NCBI RefSeq assembly: GCF_002288925.2
Contig: NW_022098050.1
Location: 2,764,154-2,828,153, forward strand
Source of the DNA: Delphinapterus leucas
Taxonomy: Eukaryota; Chordata; Mammalia; Artiodactyla; Monodontidae
Direction: 5' to 3'
Length of the DNA: 64,000 bases
The translations under genes were made by a program, and so were the position numbers. The notes beneath the pieces were generated by a model. That model ran no database searches. It worked only from the letters and a program-made list of their open reading frames with translations, and had not been told where the DNA came from. This document shows positions 37,011-49,111 of this stretch, in pieces. Positions within the stretch are counted from its first letter, which is position 1. Each line of letters opens with the position of its first letter.

Positions 37011-38090
37011 ACCGTAGGTGGCCCTCCCCTGCCCCCACAACCAAATTCTGATTGTTCCTTAATGAGTTCCTCCCCAAGTCAGGTGTGGCATGTGATTTAA
37101 TGTTGGCTTCCCCTGAGGTTGATGAGTGGATTGAGAAGTCAACATCAAGGCTCCCTGCGGAAGGAGGCAATCCGTTTATTCACTGAATACCTGAAACCAT
37201 CATTTCAAGGTCATTGTCATGCTTTCATGCTTCAATAAACCGTAACTTTTTTTTTCTTTTTTTGGCACATGACACTTAATTCAGTCTGACAAGAGCATAC
37301 AAACACTGGTATTTTAGGATTGATCTTTGGCTGTTTCATAGGCTCCCTCTGCTGGAGTAAAACATCAGGTTTTGTCCTCAAGACTTGAACATCCTTTCCC
37401 TTTAATTGAAAGCAAATGTAATCAAAAATTTGCTGCATGGCTAGACTGACTTTTCACACAGTGTTTCTGCTGCCACGTCCTAAATTTACCTGCCACAGAG
37501 CTGTAATACCAACCGGCACTCTTGCCTTTTCAAAACAGAGCCTTACAAAAGAGACTGACTTTAAAGAATTTGCCAGAATTGTGAATTGTTAATAATAAGC
37601 AGGTTCTTGTTCCCTGTGAGTAATGCCCTTGCTACTTCAATTTCTAACCTTCTCAGTTTTAGAACATCTGGGAGTGTTATGGGAAGGCTGTGACAAGCCT
37701 ATTTAGAGGTGCTTGCTAAAAGGAAATTAGCCTGAGTCACCAGGTTTGTTATGTTATGGAGGTAGACTATAATTTTGTGTTGAAAAAGTGAGGATTGCTG
37801 CAAAGCCAGCACTGGCCCCTGCCAGGGGCGGGAGCCACCCTTTCTCAGGACACACGTTTCCAGGGCCATCAAAAGGAGGTTTCATGTGATTTTTTTTTAT
37901 AAAGCCACTGCTTAACGCTTATGGAGTTCCACTTTATTTCTGGCTTGGCAGGGTGCCAAATATGTCGTCTTCTCCTTTTTCACCTCTCTATCTTTGGGGA
38001 GTCACGTTTTGGATTTAAATGACTTAGTAGGGTATTCAGTGAATTCTGAATCAGTAGACTCAAAGAAGCTTCTGTGTGATGGTATTTAGA
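37011..38090. other. Unique sequence, nothing recognised
   Basis: A 68-codon minus-strand frame at 37232-37438 ends in a lysine run encoded by a T-run and matches no protein I know. Confidence 0.45.
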
Positions 38091-38094
38091 GCAG

Positions 38095-38414
38095 AGGGGA
38101 ATCTCACAGTAATGCTGACTCCAAGGTATGTGTGGTAGTGTTGGCACCTCCATTTCTGCCACAGCCAAAAACAGCCTTCTCCGACAGTTCTGGAACTCCA
38201 AGTGTGGTCTGAACCAGCGCCACCGGCATCACCTGTGGACTTGTTAGAAATGCAGAGAATTCAGGCCTCACTCCAGACCTACTGAATCTGACTCTACACG
38301 TTCACAAGACCCGCAGGGAATCCAGATGCATGTTTAAATGTGAGAAGCGTTGGCCTGGAGTAAGGGGAATCACACAGTAATGCCAAGCCTGAGGTACGTG
38401 AGAGTGCAGGCACC
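38095..38414. repeat. Diverged direct duplication flanking a MER5-like element
   Basis: 38095-38150 and 38362-38414 share 'ggggaatc.cacagtaatgc' and 'ggcacctc' in the same order. Between them, 38190-38355 has MER5 text such as 'aagtgtggtctgaacc' and 'gacctactgaatctgactct'. Confidence 0.6.
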
Positions 38415-38771
38415 TCAGAAGCTGCCATGGGCAGGAACACCTTACTCCTGCCCTCATCTGAGGTCTGTGACTAACACCCATGGGCCCAAGGCCAGCTCCA
38501 CCCATCAGCTTTATAATGCCAGGCAATGAGCCCATAATCCCTGCCCTGCAATCAGTGTTTACGTTCCTTGTTGACCGGCGCTTGCCAATTTTGACCTCGT
38601 GGACGCTGACTTCCTGGACCTATACCTGTCTGCTCTCCACCGACTTAGCTGACTCAGATGACTCCCGGAGTCTGTTTAACAGCTGGTCTTCTTTGGCCCA
38701 GATGCCTACGTTCTGGTCCTGTCCAGCTGGGATGTAGCCAGGCCTAAGTGGTGACACACCTTACTGTTGAG

Positions 38772-38828
38772 ACAGTATTAAAAGAGCTTGTGTGTGTTCA
38801 GCACACACACAAGCTCTTTTAATACTGT
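38772..38828. repeat. Perfect 26-bp inverted repeat with 5-nt loop
   Basis: The left arm 38772-38797 (acagtattaaaagagc, then ttg and TG repeats) is exactly complementary to the right arm 38803-38828. The loop is tcagc. The right arm overlaps a 21-bp tandem repeat. Transcribed from either strand it would give a near-perfect hairpin of 57 nt. It matches no MITE consensus I know. Confidence 0.97.
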
Positions 38829-38857
38829 GTGTATAACTTTTAATACTGTGTGTACAA
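38816..38857. repeat. 21-bp tandem duplication beside the hairpin
   Basis: Two copies of cttttaatactgtgtgta plus taa or caa, differing at one base. The first copy overlaps the hairpin's right arm. Confidence 0.95.
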
Positions 38858-39178
38858 CTTAAAAAGTCTCAGATGGTGGAAATTCAAGTTGAAGTAGCTT
38901 AATTCTAAAAGGGTGGAGGTGGGCACCAGTATGGATCAAATATCATGACATCACTTCTGGGAGCTTTCTGCCCCCAATACATAAGTTGAATCTGATCATG
39001 AGGAACACTGTACACATCCAGATGGAGGGCATCCTATAAAATAAATTGCCCGTACTCTTCCAAAATGTCAAAGTCAAGAAAGACAAAGGCAGGCTGAGGG
39101 TCTATTCTAGATTAATGAAGTCTAAAGGGCATGACAACTAAATGCAATTTGTGATTCTGGATCGGATCCTGTAACAGA
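38858..39178. other. Unique sequence, nothing recognised
   Basis: No exon or repeat identified. Confidence 0.45.
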
Positions 39179-39205
39179 AAACACACACACACACACACAT
39201 ATATA

Positions 39206-39250
<45 letters not shown>
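39179..39250. repeat. (AC)n-(AT)n-(GT)n-(AT)n compound microsatellite
   Basis: The AC run (39179-39199) and GT run (39207-39228) are complementary around a short AT centre and then run into a (TA)11 tract. Can form a hairpin or Z-DNA. Confidence 0.97.
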
Positions 39251-42120
39251 CTTTCAGGGGCATTAGTGGGATTATTGGAAATTTTTAAATATGGACTAGA
39301 GATTACATAATAATATTTGTATCAATGTTGAATTTCCTGGTTTTTGATAAATACACTGTAGTTAGGTAAGAGGATGTCCTTGTTTGTAAGAAATATACAC
39401 TGAAGTATTTGGGAGTAAAGGGGCATCCTGTCTGCAACTTACTCTAAAATTCCCCCTTCGAAAATAAGCAGTGATAAAGCAAATGTGACAAAATGTTAAC
39501 GAAAGATGACTATGGGTAAATGGTATATGGAAAATTTTGCATCATTCTTATAATCCTTTGGAATTCTGTACTGAACATTTACAAAAATAAAATTAAAAGG
39601 GGGTTTTATTAACAGAATCCTGGGGAACTTCACAGAATTAAATCAGACTCAGGGCAGCATGGGGACCTTGGGAACTTGAAGTGAAGCCACCAGAGCAAAC
39701 TCTGACCTTGGTAAATTTCTTTAACGAAATGATAGAAACCTGGAAATTTAGAGCAAGAAAGGGCTCTTAAGGTCCTTTCATGTCTCCATTTCGTGGATGA
39801 AAAAACTGAGATCCAGACAGCAAAAGTGATTTGCCCAGGGAATCACAGGTGATTACTTCAGTTTCCAACTGTAGAGGTTTAGAATTCCTCTTCATATTGG
39901 TTTATAAATGGATCCCCAAAGTTTATTCTTTTCCTTAAACTTTGAAGTTAGGATATGAGTCGATGTAAGAACAAGATTAACATATATAAGTATGCAGTAA
40001 CATGAATGTAGGTGTTATGAACAAATATCTAAACAAGATTCCCCCCCATGATTCTCCCCCAATTTTGTCATTACATGTGTATATGATAAATACAATATTT
40101 AAACATAAAAAGCAATGTCGTTGTCTTTGAACACAATTCTATTTGTATGTGAAAATCAGCTAGAATATTTGAATTTCTCCACTCACCATGTGGGTAGGTA
40201 CATTCTGTCCTTTCCCATGCCCCTTTTCTCACCTCATAGAATACATTGTCTGTCGGTGGAAAGGTAACGCTAATCGACACTTGATTCTTGGAAATGTCCC
40301 TAGTGCTTTGGAGAGACTGTGATTGCCGACCATTTAGAAAGCGTAATATCAGGCATGTAGGGACTCGTAGAAGTCATCTAGTCCCACCCATTCCTTTGAA
40401 AGGTGAGCCTGCCTGCGGTTGGCTACTCACTGTCACCTCAACTCCTACACCTGTTTCACACTAAGGAACAGATTTAAAATGGAATAGGATCTATTTGCAT
40501 TTACCGAAATAATTATCTTTGAGATCACTTCTGAAATAGTATAATTAGAGAAAGCAGAGCTCCTTTAATCATGCTTCCTATAATCCTGTATTGTCTTTTG
40601 GTGTCGAAAAGGCATTTGTGTAGCGCTTGGACCGTTAGACTGGGAGCTGATAAACCTGCCTTGACAGCTTTTGAGAGAGAATGCAAATCCTAGCCAAAGG
40701 ATCCTAGGTGGTGGAGTGCAAAATCGAGTGGCTTAGCGTGTGGTGAGAAGCAGTGAATTTTTTTAAAAGAAGGAATTAAGTGTGCTTTCCATCACCTGTG
40801 TTCAGACGTGATCATGAATGGCTAACATAAATTTTTCAGAGAATGTGGATTCCTATAGTTCATTCTGGTGCCAGACACTGCTGCCTGCCAGATATTCATT
40901 TTCCACGTTGTCTTTACTAACAAAAGCCTAATCTTGTTTGGCATAGCAATGTTCTCGGATAATTATTTGGTTTTCCAACTTCTCCGTCAGGGTGGCTGTG
41001 TCAAACAGTACTAGCTAATGACATGTCAATATAAGTCTGCTCGGGAGTTTGGGGAAACCTTTTGCTTTCCTGAGAAAATGGACATGACTGGTGCTGGCTT
41101 CCGCATTTCTTCCTGCCTTGAATATAAACATGACGCCTGGAGTTACAGCAGCCATTTTGTGCCTATGGGCCAATATGAGGGAAGGAAGAGAGAATTGTGA
41201 CATCCTGGCTGTGACATCACAAACCAGTAAACATTATCAGCAGTCAGCCACTTCTAGACTTTCTTTCATGTGAGAAAATAACCTTTTATTTGATTAAGCC
41301 ACTGGAAGTCGGATTTTCTAATAGTTTAAGAGTGTAGTAGACCCTTTTAGGGAAGTCTGCCTAGCTCAGAATAATCCCAGTTCTTTGTGAAACACCATCC
41401 TCCTCCCTCTCTGGGTGGATTTTTGCACCCATATTGATGCAGTTGGGGTGAATGCACCTGACCGAGGCTGAGCCAATCAGATTCTCTCTCAGGGATTTGA
41501 AATTAGGTTTCAGTGGTTCTAGTTGATCCTGAAGTGTGAGTAAACCTGAGGGACACTATAAGACTTGCAAGCTGGTGTGTATCATGGTGTGCTGGAGGTC
41601 GCCTTCAGCCATAGAGAAGGAGAGAAGATGGGTCTGTAGAAGGTGAAAGAGAGAGGCTCAGACAGCAGTGTCACCAAAAGAGAGAACACTGCCTGGGATA
41701 TGGCAGCTTTCTGGCTTCCAGTGTGACTCCCTTCTCAGGCCTGGCTGCCCTCAGATCCCTAGCTTCCTTCCAGAGGACTGGGCAGCCCTGTGTGATTGGC
41801 AGGGCTGTGCCCTGCACAAGGGCACCTGGCCAAAAGGGCGAGGGAAGTGAAATCCAGCCTCAGTGTCCTGGTCACTAAGCCTTGGCCTGGGGCTGCATCA
41901 GCCCAGAGGTAATGTGCCACTTTATGTAATTCATCTGCCTGGAAGGGAGACCACCTTTTTTTTTTTTTTTTAATTTCACACAAGATTTAGGAAGGCCCTT
42001 CTTCAGGATACCTAGCAAAGTTGGTATCTTCTGACCAAAGGACCTTGACATTCAGACAAAATGTGTTAATGAACAGCTAAACCATTTGTTCTATCATTTG
42101 ATAGATAAGCTGTTCAATAC
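39251..42120. other. Mostly unique sequence; MIR trace at 39770-39850
   Basis: 39770-39850 has antisense MIR text ('gatgaaaaaactgagatcca'). The rest shows no exon or repeat I can name; there is a T-run at 41957-41972. Confidence 0.45.
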
Positions 42121-42326
42121 CTTGATTTATTTTGCTTTTTAAAATTGAAGTATAGTTTACATATAGCAAAATGTATGAATCTTAAGTGCATAGTTCAATG
42201 ATGTCACTGTGACTCATATATTTATTACCCAGATTAAGAAAAAGAACATTTCCATCATCCCAGAAAGTCCCTTTATCCCAGTTAGTACCACTTGCCTCAC
42301 ACACACACACAAAAGATACCGGAGGA

Positions 42327-42639
42327 GGGACTTCCCTGGTGGTGCAGAGGTTAAGAATCTGCCTGCCAGTGCAGGGGATTCGGGTTCGAGCCCTGGTCCG
42401 GGAAGGTCCCACATGCCGCGGAGCAACTAAGCCCGTGCGCCACAAGTACTGAGCCTGCACTCTAGAGCCTGCGAGCCACAACTACTGAGTCTGTTTGCCT
42501 AGAGCCCATGCTCCGCAACAAGAGAAGCCACCGCAGTGAGAAGCCCGCGCACCACAATGAAGAGTAGCCCCCGCTCGCCGCAACTAGAGAAGACCCGCGC
42601 GCAGCAACAAAGACCCAACACAACCAAAAATAATTAATT
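42327..42639 (+). mobile_element. CHR-1-type SINE, long form
   Basis: Starts gggacttccctggtggtgc and has a 'ggttcgagccctggtccggg' B-box region; ends 'caaccaaaaataattaatt'. The left duplication aaaagatacc (42311-42320) recurs at 42851 as aaaagatact. Confidence 0.9.
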
Positions 42640-42834
42640 CTTTTTTTTTCTTTGCTGTACGTGGACCTCTCACTGTTGTGGCCTCTCCCGTTGAGGAGCG
42701 CAGGCTCAGCGGCCATGGCTCACAGGCCTAGCCGCTCTGCGGCATGTGGGATCTTCCCGGGCCGGGGCACGAACCCCTGTCCCCTGCATCGGCAGGTGGA
42801 CTCTCAACCACTGCACCACCAGGGAAGCCCTAAG
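42640..42834 (-). mobile_element. CHR-2 SINE inserted in the CHR-1 tail, 9-bp TSD
   Basis: T-run, 'gctgtacgtggacctctcac', ending gggaagccc. Duplication taattaatt at 42631-42639 and 42835-42843. Lacks the 'acaggctccggacgcg' block. Confidence 0.92.
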
Positions 42835-42863
42835 TAATTAATTTTTTAAAAAAAGATACTGGC

Positions 42864-43075
42864 GGGCTTCCCTGGTAGCAAAGTGGTTGAGAGTCCGCCT
42901 GCTGATTTAGAGGACGCAGGTTCGTGCCCCGGTCCGGGAGGATCCCACATGCCGCGAAGCGGCTAGGCCCGTGAGCCATGGCCGCTGAGCCTGCGCATCC
43001 GGAGCCTGTGCTCCGCAACGGGAGAGGCCACAACAGTGAGAAGCCGTATACCGCAAAAAAAAAAAAAAAAAAAAA
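42864..43075 (+). mobile_element. CHR-2 SINE at the CHR-1 target site
   Basis: Starts gggcttccctggtagcaaag and ends in taccgc and a long A-run. Duplication aaaagatactgg at 42851-42862 and 43076-43087. Confidence 0.93.
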
Positions 43076-43510
43076 AAAAGATACTGGAGTTCACCACTCT
43101 TCTGATCTTTATCACCATAGTTTGATTTTGCCTATTCTTGAACTTCATATAAATGGAATCATAGAGCAAGTACTCTTTTGTGCCTGGCTCCTTTAGTTCT
43201 GCACGTTCATGAGATCCACTCCCTGTTGTATGTATCAGCAATTTGTTCTCTTTATCGTTGAGTAGTATTCCATTGTGTGAATATTCCAAATTTATTCATT
43301 CTCCTGTCAATGGACATTTAGGATGTTTCCAGGTCTCATGAATAAAGCTGCTGTGGACATTCTTATACTAGTGGACCTAGGTACTTCTTTCCTTTGGATG
43401 CTGATGTACTGTAGTAGAAGTCCAAATTGTACATCTTTCACAGTAAATCTATTTATCTCACATGCATTTATCACGTGGATCAGTTTTGTCTGGAGTTGTT
43501 CCGTCATCGT

Positions 43511-45090
43511 GTAGTTGGGAGACCTTATTTTGTAAGTGCCTCTTCATAACTAATTATATATTTAATGTATCTCCCCCCTTTACATATTAAACATGGGGCT
43601 CCTCTCTCAGTATCACGGAGATATACGTGCTTTTGAAAAATTGGTAAATGGTCAGTAGTATTTTGTGTTACAACTAATGAAGCATATTTATAGAGATGGT
43701 TCCTGGCATCAAGCTTATAATTAAGAGTCTAGTCCGTGACCAGGAATAGCAGCAGCACAGCTTACATGAACCACATAAGATTAAGCTGAGTTCCTTGTTC
43801 CAACCACCCGTGCTATTTGCAATACTAAATCATGCTGGATTTGCAATGTAAAGCAATGTCTGTGTCCCAGCATCCTGAGTGGAGCTTTTGTTAAAAAAAG
43901 AAGAGTGTTCAGTCCTACCTCCTATAAAATCTTGGTATAGACTGGGAGCTCTGTTTTTAAACCTTTCCATGTAATTATCTGCTATAGCAACTGGCCAGCT
44001 GGACATTTCTGTCCTATGTACATCCTTACACTTTTGGTGATTACCCTCAGTTGAACATCGGAGCCTGTGAATGGATTTCATCTCCTGTTAAATTTTTCCC
44101 AGGCAACCTGAGATGTGGCACACAATTTACTTAACATTGCTTTCTTTATGAAGACAGCCCCATTAAAATAATAACAAATTATGGAAAGTGGCCGCATAGG
44201 ACGTATTGGGGGCAATAAAATATGGAGCACAATATGCATTTATTCAGACTGGAATGTCACCTCCACAATGGCAGAGGTTTTTCTCTCTTTTGTTGACAGA
44301 CGTTCTCTGAGTGAGCCATAGTAGTGCTTGATCAACATTTACAGGATAAAGCTTATATAAGACAAAGACCTTAGTTACTAACTCACAAGGTTGTAAATCC
44401 TGCTTTGCTTAGTACTGGTTATATAACCCGGTGATTCACCCCAGCCTTTGTAAGGACCAGGAAGAAGCCTCCCTAGCTGTGTTGATTCCATAGCAACCAC
44501 GTGGAAGTTGTGGATACTGAAATCTAAGGAAGCGGCTTTGGGGAGTTCGGTGTCCTTAACAGAGCAAAGGTGTCGATTTACTTCACTCTTCTCTCCTCTC
44601 TCCTCTTCAGCCACAGAGCCAGCTCCTCCTGAGACCCTCTCTTCTTCTCCTTCCCCTAGGCCTAAAATGAAAATTGAAAGCAGCCACAGAGACTCTTGTT
44701 CATCCTGGCTGCCTGGTCCCTAATGGGGTGGGGTGGGGGGAGGGTGGGGGGTGGCCACTCCCTTCAGTGTACCTGCATGCCCAGGTCACCTCAAATCTCC
44801 TTTTTGGATATGTTGTTTATATAGAACGCGATTCTTTCGGAATCTTATAACCTAGCTCTCCTAAAGACCCCTGGCTACAACTGTTTCCGAAAAGAAACCA
44901 GAAAACAAAAAACCAGAATCATTTTCCCTTCGAAGTACCTGAAAGCACGGTGTCACCATAACGAAACTACTTTGGACAGGATCACACGGAGGATTCCCTC
45001 CAATGCCTCAATGAATACAAGAGGAAGAAGGAAAGTTCGATACATACTTATAAACCATCATGAACCAGAAAGGTCTCGGGAAGTTACTTG
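43511..45090. other. Unique sequence with a G-rich tract
   Basis: No gene recognised. 44725-44752 is a strong G-quadruplex candidate, listed separately. Confidence 0.45.
44725..44752 (+). other. G-rich tract, G-quadruplex candidate
   Basis: G runs of 4, 4, 6, 3 and 6 separated by single T or A bases on the plus strand, followed by TGG. Confidence 0.9.
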
Positions 45091-45205
45091 GTCACCTACC
45101 TCATTTTACCAATGAAGACCGAAGGCAGAGAGGTTACATCACTTGTTCAGGGCCATATAATGACAAAGCCAGAAATTCCAAATTTCCCAGCCACGGTCAC
45201 CCAGT
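45091..45205 (-). repeat. MIR SINE remnant
   Basis: 'accaatgaagaccgaaggcag' and 'gaggttacatcacttgttca' fit antisense MIR. Confidence 0.55.
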
Positions 45206-45288
45206 CCACCCCCCGCAATAGGTTTAGGTTTTATTTTGCAGAGAAGGTACTATTCAGGGCCTTAGCTTCATTTAGCCCCAAGGAACAC

Positions 45289-45534
45289 TTTTTTTTTAAA
45301 TTGGAGTATAGTTGGCGTTACACGGCTGTGTCAGTTTCTGCAGTGCAGCAAAGTGAATCAGCCATACGTATACATATATCCCCTCTTTTATGGATTTCCT
45401 TCCCATCTAGGTCACCACAGAGCATTGAGTAGAGTTCCCTGTGCTATACAGTAGGTTCTCATTAGTTATCTATTTTATACATAGTAGTGTATATATGTCA
45501 ATCCCAATCTCCCATTTCATCCCACGCCCCCGCC
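45289..45534 (-). mobile_element. 5'-truncated L1 3' end
   Basis: 'aattggagtatagttggcgt' through 'gtatatatgtcaatcccaat'. The flanks share aggaacac (45281-45288 and 45535-45542). Confidence 0.88.
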
Positions 45535-45542
45535 AGGAACAC

Positions 45543-47148
45543 ATTTATTAAAATGTATTTTAAGGTATTGGGGGAAAAAAGAAGACAAAAAGATGTAAGC
45601 CATTTTAAAGAATCTCCACCACTTGTGACCTTCAGGGCACCCATCAATCCCACAGGCCCATGGAAAAGAAACCCTCCTAGCTTATTTTGTCGAAAATATC
45701 TAGGTGAAAGAGTTATTGAGCTTTAAAATGTCGCAAATGGCTCAGATATTGTTCTTCTAGGACCATTTTCGTGACTAGCTCTCTCAAGTGACAGGGCAGG
45801 TAGTACATAATACTGTCACTTAAGTTGAGGTGACAGCGGTTCCTGGTAAGGAAGAAGATTGCTTCACAGCACTTGTTGCTGAGGCTCCCGCAAGTCTCCT
45901 CTCTGTCTCCCCAAATCGACTTTGTGGATTGGAGGATCTACTGTCCTGGGGGCAGATTGGAGAGTGTCCCTTGTCCCTGACCTGGAGCAAGATAAGTGGA
46001 AGGAGTAGGAAGGTCACCCAGGGCAATGGCAGCAAGGTGACAGTGTGTTTGCCAGGCTTTGTCTCCGGGCCCTAGGATAGCACTTAACAAGAAAAATCTA
46101 TCACAACCTTGTGAGTACAGCCAGCACTGAAAACTGCATTTGAATTTGTCCACTCAGGCAGTCAGCCTCACTTTAAAGAGCTCCGGAACTAGAGGTTTCC
46201 ATGGAAACAGCGAAATATGTGGGCAAAAATTGCTTTACAGGGAAATGAATGCTAGCAGTGCTGTTAGGTTGGCACTTTACAGCTGCCCAGCTGATGTGAG
46301 TTTGTAAGTAATCCAATGAACAGTGACTTTAAAAAAGGAAGTACTTTTTCTCTCATAACAAGGGTCTGCAGATAGGTGCTCCTAGTTGTGGTACAGATGC
46401 CCAACGATGTCCACAACCCCCAGGATCTTTTTCCTCTATCATTCTGTGAATGTTGGTGTTTCATCCACAAGCTTATTGCCTCAGGATGTAAAGTGGATGC
46501 TACAGCTCCAGGCCTCACATAAACATTCAGGGCACCAAAAAGAGGAAGGGCAGGTAACAGCCAAGTCTGTCCATTTTATTTCCATTTATCATGAAATCAA
46601 AAGCTTTCCAAGAATTTCCCACCTCAGCACGTTTCTCCATTGATCAAAGTGAGGTCACATAGCCAACTCGAGCTTCAAGGAAGGCTGAGAACTGAGTATC
46701 TGGCAAGGGACAATAGGATTGACATGACTGGCTGAAGCTCATATTCACTATCACCTGGAGTTAAACACAATTGTCAGCCTAATAAAATTGAGATCCAGTT
46801 AGCAAGGTAAGGGGAGAACTTTCCAAGTAAGAAAGGCATTTACTCGATACCTGACTGTCCACAACTACTCATCTCTATATTCCTGTAGTCTCTAGCCCAG
46901 TGTCATGCACGCAGCAAGCACTTGAAAAATGTCCGTTGAACCATGGTTTGAGACTAGTGCAATGACATAACCGTGGCTTAGAGGAGGGTCTGACGTGAAA
47001 TGGTCAATTACGCATCAGGCCTTAATAACGTAGTCATTCACTTTGGAGGCATTGGGAGACAAAGACTCCAGTTAGTCAACTAACCAATGCCAAGAGGCTA
47101 AAACAACTTCTAGTTTCCTAAGCTTTCTACTAGGAAGAAAGCACATGA
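45543..47148. other. Unique sequence, nothing recognised
   Basis: No exon or nameable repeat. Open frames are short. Confidence 0.45.
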
Positions 47149-47163
47149 GAGAATATGCATCTT

Positions 47164-48037
47164 TTTTTTTAGTAAGAAGTTACGACTTTTTTTTTTTTTT
47201 TGGCGGTACGCGGGCCTCTCACTGTCGCGGCCTCTGCCGTTGCGGAGCACAGGCTCCGGACGCGCAGGCTCAGCGGCCATGGCTCACGGGCCCAGCCGCT
47301 CCGCGGCATGTGGGATCTTCCCGGACCAGGGCACGAACCCGTGTCTTCTGCATTGGCAGGCGGACTCTCAACCACTGTGCCACCAGGGAAGCCCTGGCAG
47401 AAGTTATGACTTTTTTATTGAAGTATATAGTTGATTTACAATGTGTTAATTTCTGCTGTACAGCAAAGTGACTCAGTTATACATATATATATTCTTTTTT
47501 ATATTCTTTTCCATTATGGTTTATCACAGCATATTGAATATAGTTCCCTGTGCTATACAGTATGTCCTTGTTGTTTGTCTATTTTATATATAGTAATATA
47601 TATCTGTTAATCCCAAATTCCCAATTTATCCCTCCCTGCTTTTCCCTTTGGTAACCATAAGTTTGTTTTCTATGTCAGTGAGTCTACTTCTGTTTTGTAA
47701 ATAAGTTCATTTATATAATTTTTTGGATTCCACATATAAGTGATATCATATGATATTTGTCTTTCTCTGTGTGACTTCACTTAGTATGATCATCTCTAGG
47801 TCCACCCATGTTGCTGCAAATGGCATTATTTCAGTCTTTTTTTATGGCTAGGTAATATTCCGTTGTATATATGTACCACATCTTCTTTATCCATTCATCT
47901 GTACCTGGACATTTAGGTTATTTCCATATCTTGGCTATTGTGGATAGTGCTGCTATGGACATAGGAGTGCATGTATCTTTTTGTATTATAGTTTTGTCTG
48001 GATATATGCCCAGGGGTGGGATTGCTGGATCACATGG
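47164..48037 (-). mobile_element. 5'-truncated L1 carrying a CHR-2 SINE, 15-bp TSD
   Basis: Antisense L1 sequence runs from a T-run to 'ggtgggattgctggatcacat'. Duplication gagaatatgcatctt at 47149-47163 and 48038-48052 is perfect. The SINE at 47187-47398 sits near its 3' end. Confidence 0.9.
47187..47398 (-). mobile_element. CHR-2 SINE inside the L1, 12-bp TSD
   Basis: T-run, 'gcggtacgcgggcctctcac', ending gggaagccctgg. Flanks agaagttacgac (47175-47186) and agaagttatgac (47399-47410), one mismatch. Confidence 0.95.
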
Positions 48038-48284
48038 GAGAATATGCATCTTCATAAAATAAGATGCCTAGAATAGAGGTCAAGTTAAACATGCACTATA
48101 ATCTCATTGCAAAGGGCTTTTTGCCTAGCCTGTAGAAAATGAAACCACTGAAACATACCATCCCATCCGCATCCCAGAATTAATGCCCAAATAAGTATTT
48201 ATAGATTTGTAAAATGGTTGTCATAAAGTGTTGAATCACAAAATGACAAAATACTATTGCTGAAAGACACATTAAAGACCACCT

Positions 48285-48900
48285 CAGCTTAACTCCTTGT
48301 TTTTTCAGGTGAGGAAACTGAGGACCAGAGAGGTTACATGATTGGTCTAAAGTAACGAAGTTAGTGACAGAGACTTGTCTAGAAACCAGGTAAACTTGAG
48401 AAGTAGTTTTGAAAGAGCAAAGCAATGTGGTTTGGAGATAGTGGGACAGTGAAACGCCCAAAGTGTGGTGATGAGGAAAGAAAAGTAAATACACAGACAT
48501 GAAGAGCCATACGTTACTAATCTATGACTTACAAGTTACGGTGACTTAGGAATGCAAGCTGACACAAGCTGGTCCTTGGATGGAAGATGGGGTGCGGGAG
48601 GTGAGCAACAACAGCAGGCTTATTTTTTGAGGGAGATTCCGAGCACAGACCTGCGAGGCCTGTGGTGCTGAATGGTGGGGTTGAGTCACTGCTGGACTTG
48701 CAACGTCTAGCTTAACCCCAGCTTACTGCATCACGCACGTGCCTCATGGCAGGAATTGTGCTAAGTGTCTTATATGGAATCCTCATAACAATCCAGTGAG
48801 ACAGGGAGGTCTTATTATCGATACTTTTTACAAATGAGTAAACTGAGGCTTAGAAAGTATAAGTAACTTGCCTAAATCCACACTGCTAGGAAGTGGTGAA
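48285..48900 (-). repeat. Two MIR SINE remnants
   Basis: 48300-48400 ('aggtgaggaaactgaggacca') and 48755-48900 ('aatgagtaaactgaggctta', 'ttgcctaaatccacactgc') are antisense MIR. The sequence between looks unique. Confidence 0.6.
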
Positions 48901-48904
48901 GCGA

Positions 48905-49025
48905 AGTTTCTCAGTGATTCTCAAACTTGACCGCACTCTGGAATCACCTGGAGAGTTTTCATAAATACTGATGCCTATGTCCCACACCCTGAGAGGCTGA
49001 TGTCATCGATTTGGGGTGTGGTCAG
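48905..49025 (+). repeat. MER5A-type MITE fragment
   Basis: 'gtgattctcaaacttgaccg' and 'ggaatcacctggagagtttt'. Confidence 0.7.
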
Positions 49026-49111
49026 AGACTAAATTCGTGTTGTTTCTAGCCACCAAGTTTAAGCAGCAATAGAAAGCCAATATAAAAGTTAACAAGAAAG
49101 TAAAGTACTTC

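Larger units (their letters stand above)
42125..43510 (-). repeat. Ancient L1 3' region interrupted by a three-SINE cluster
   Basis: The left part (42125-42310) has 'attgaagtatagtttacata'. The right part (43090-43510) has 'cttcatataaatggaatcat' and 'gagtagtattccattgtgtg'. The SINEs at 42327-43075 lie between them. Confidence 0.75.
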
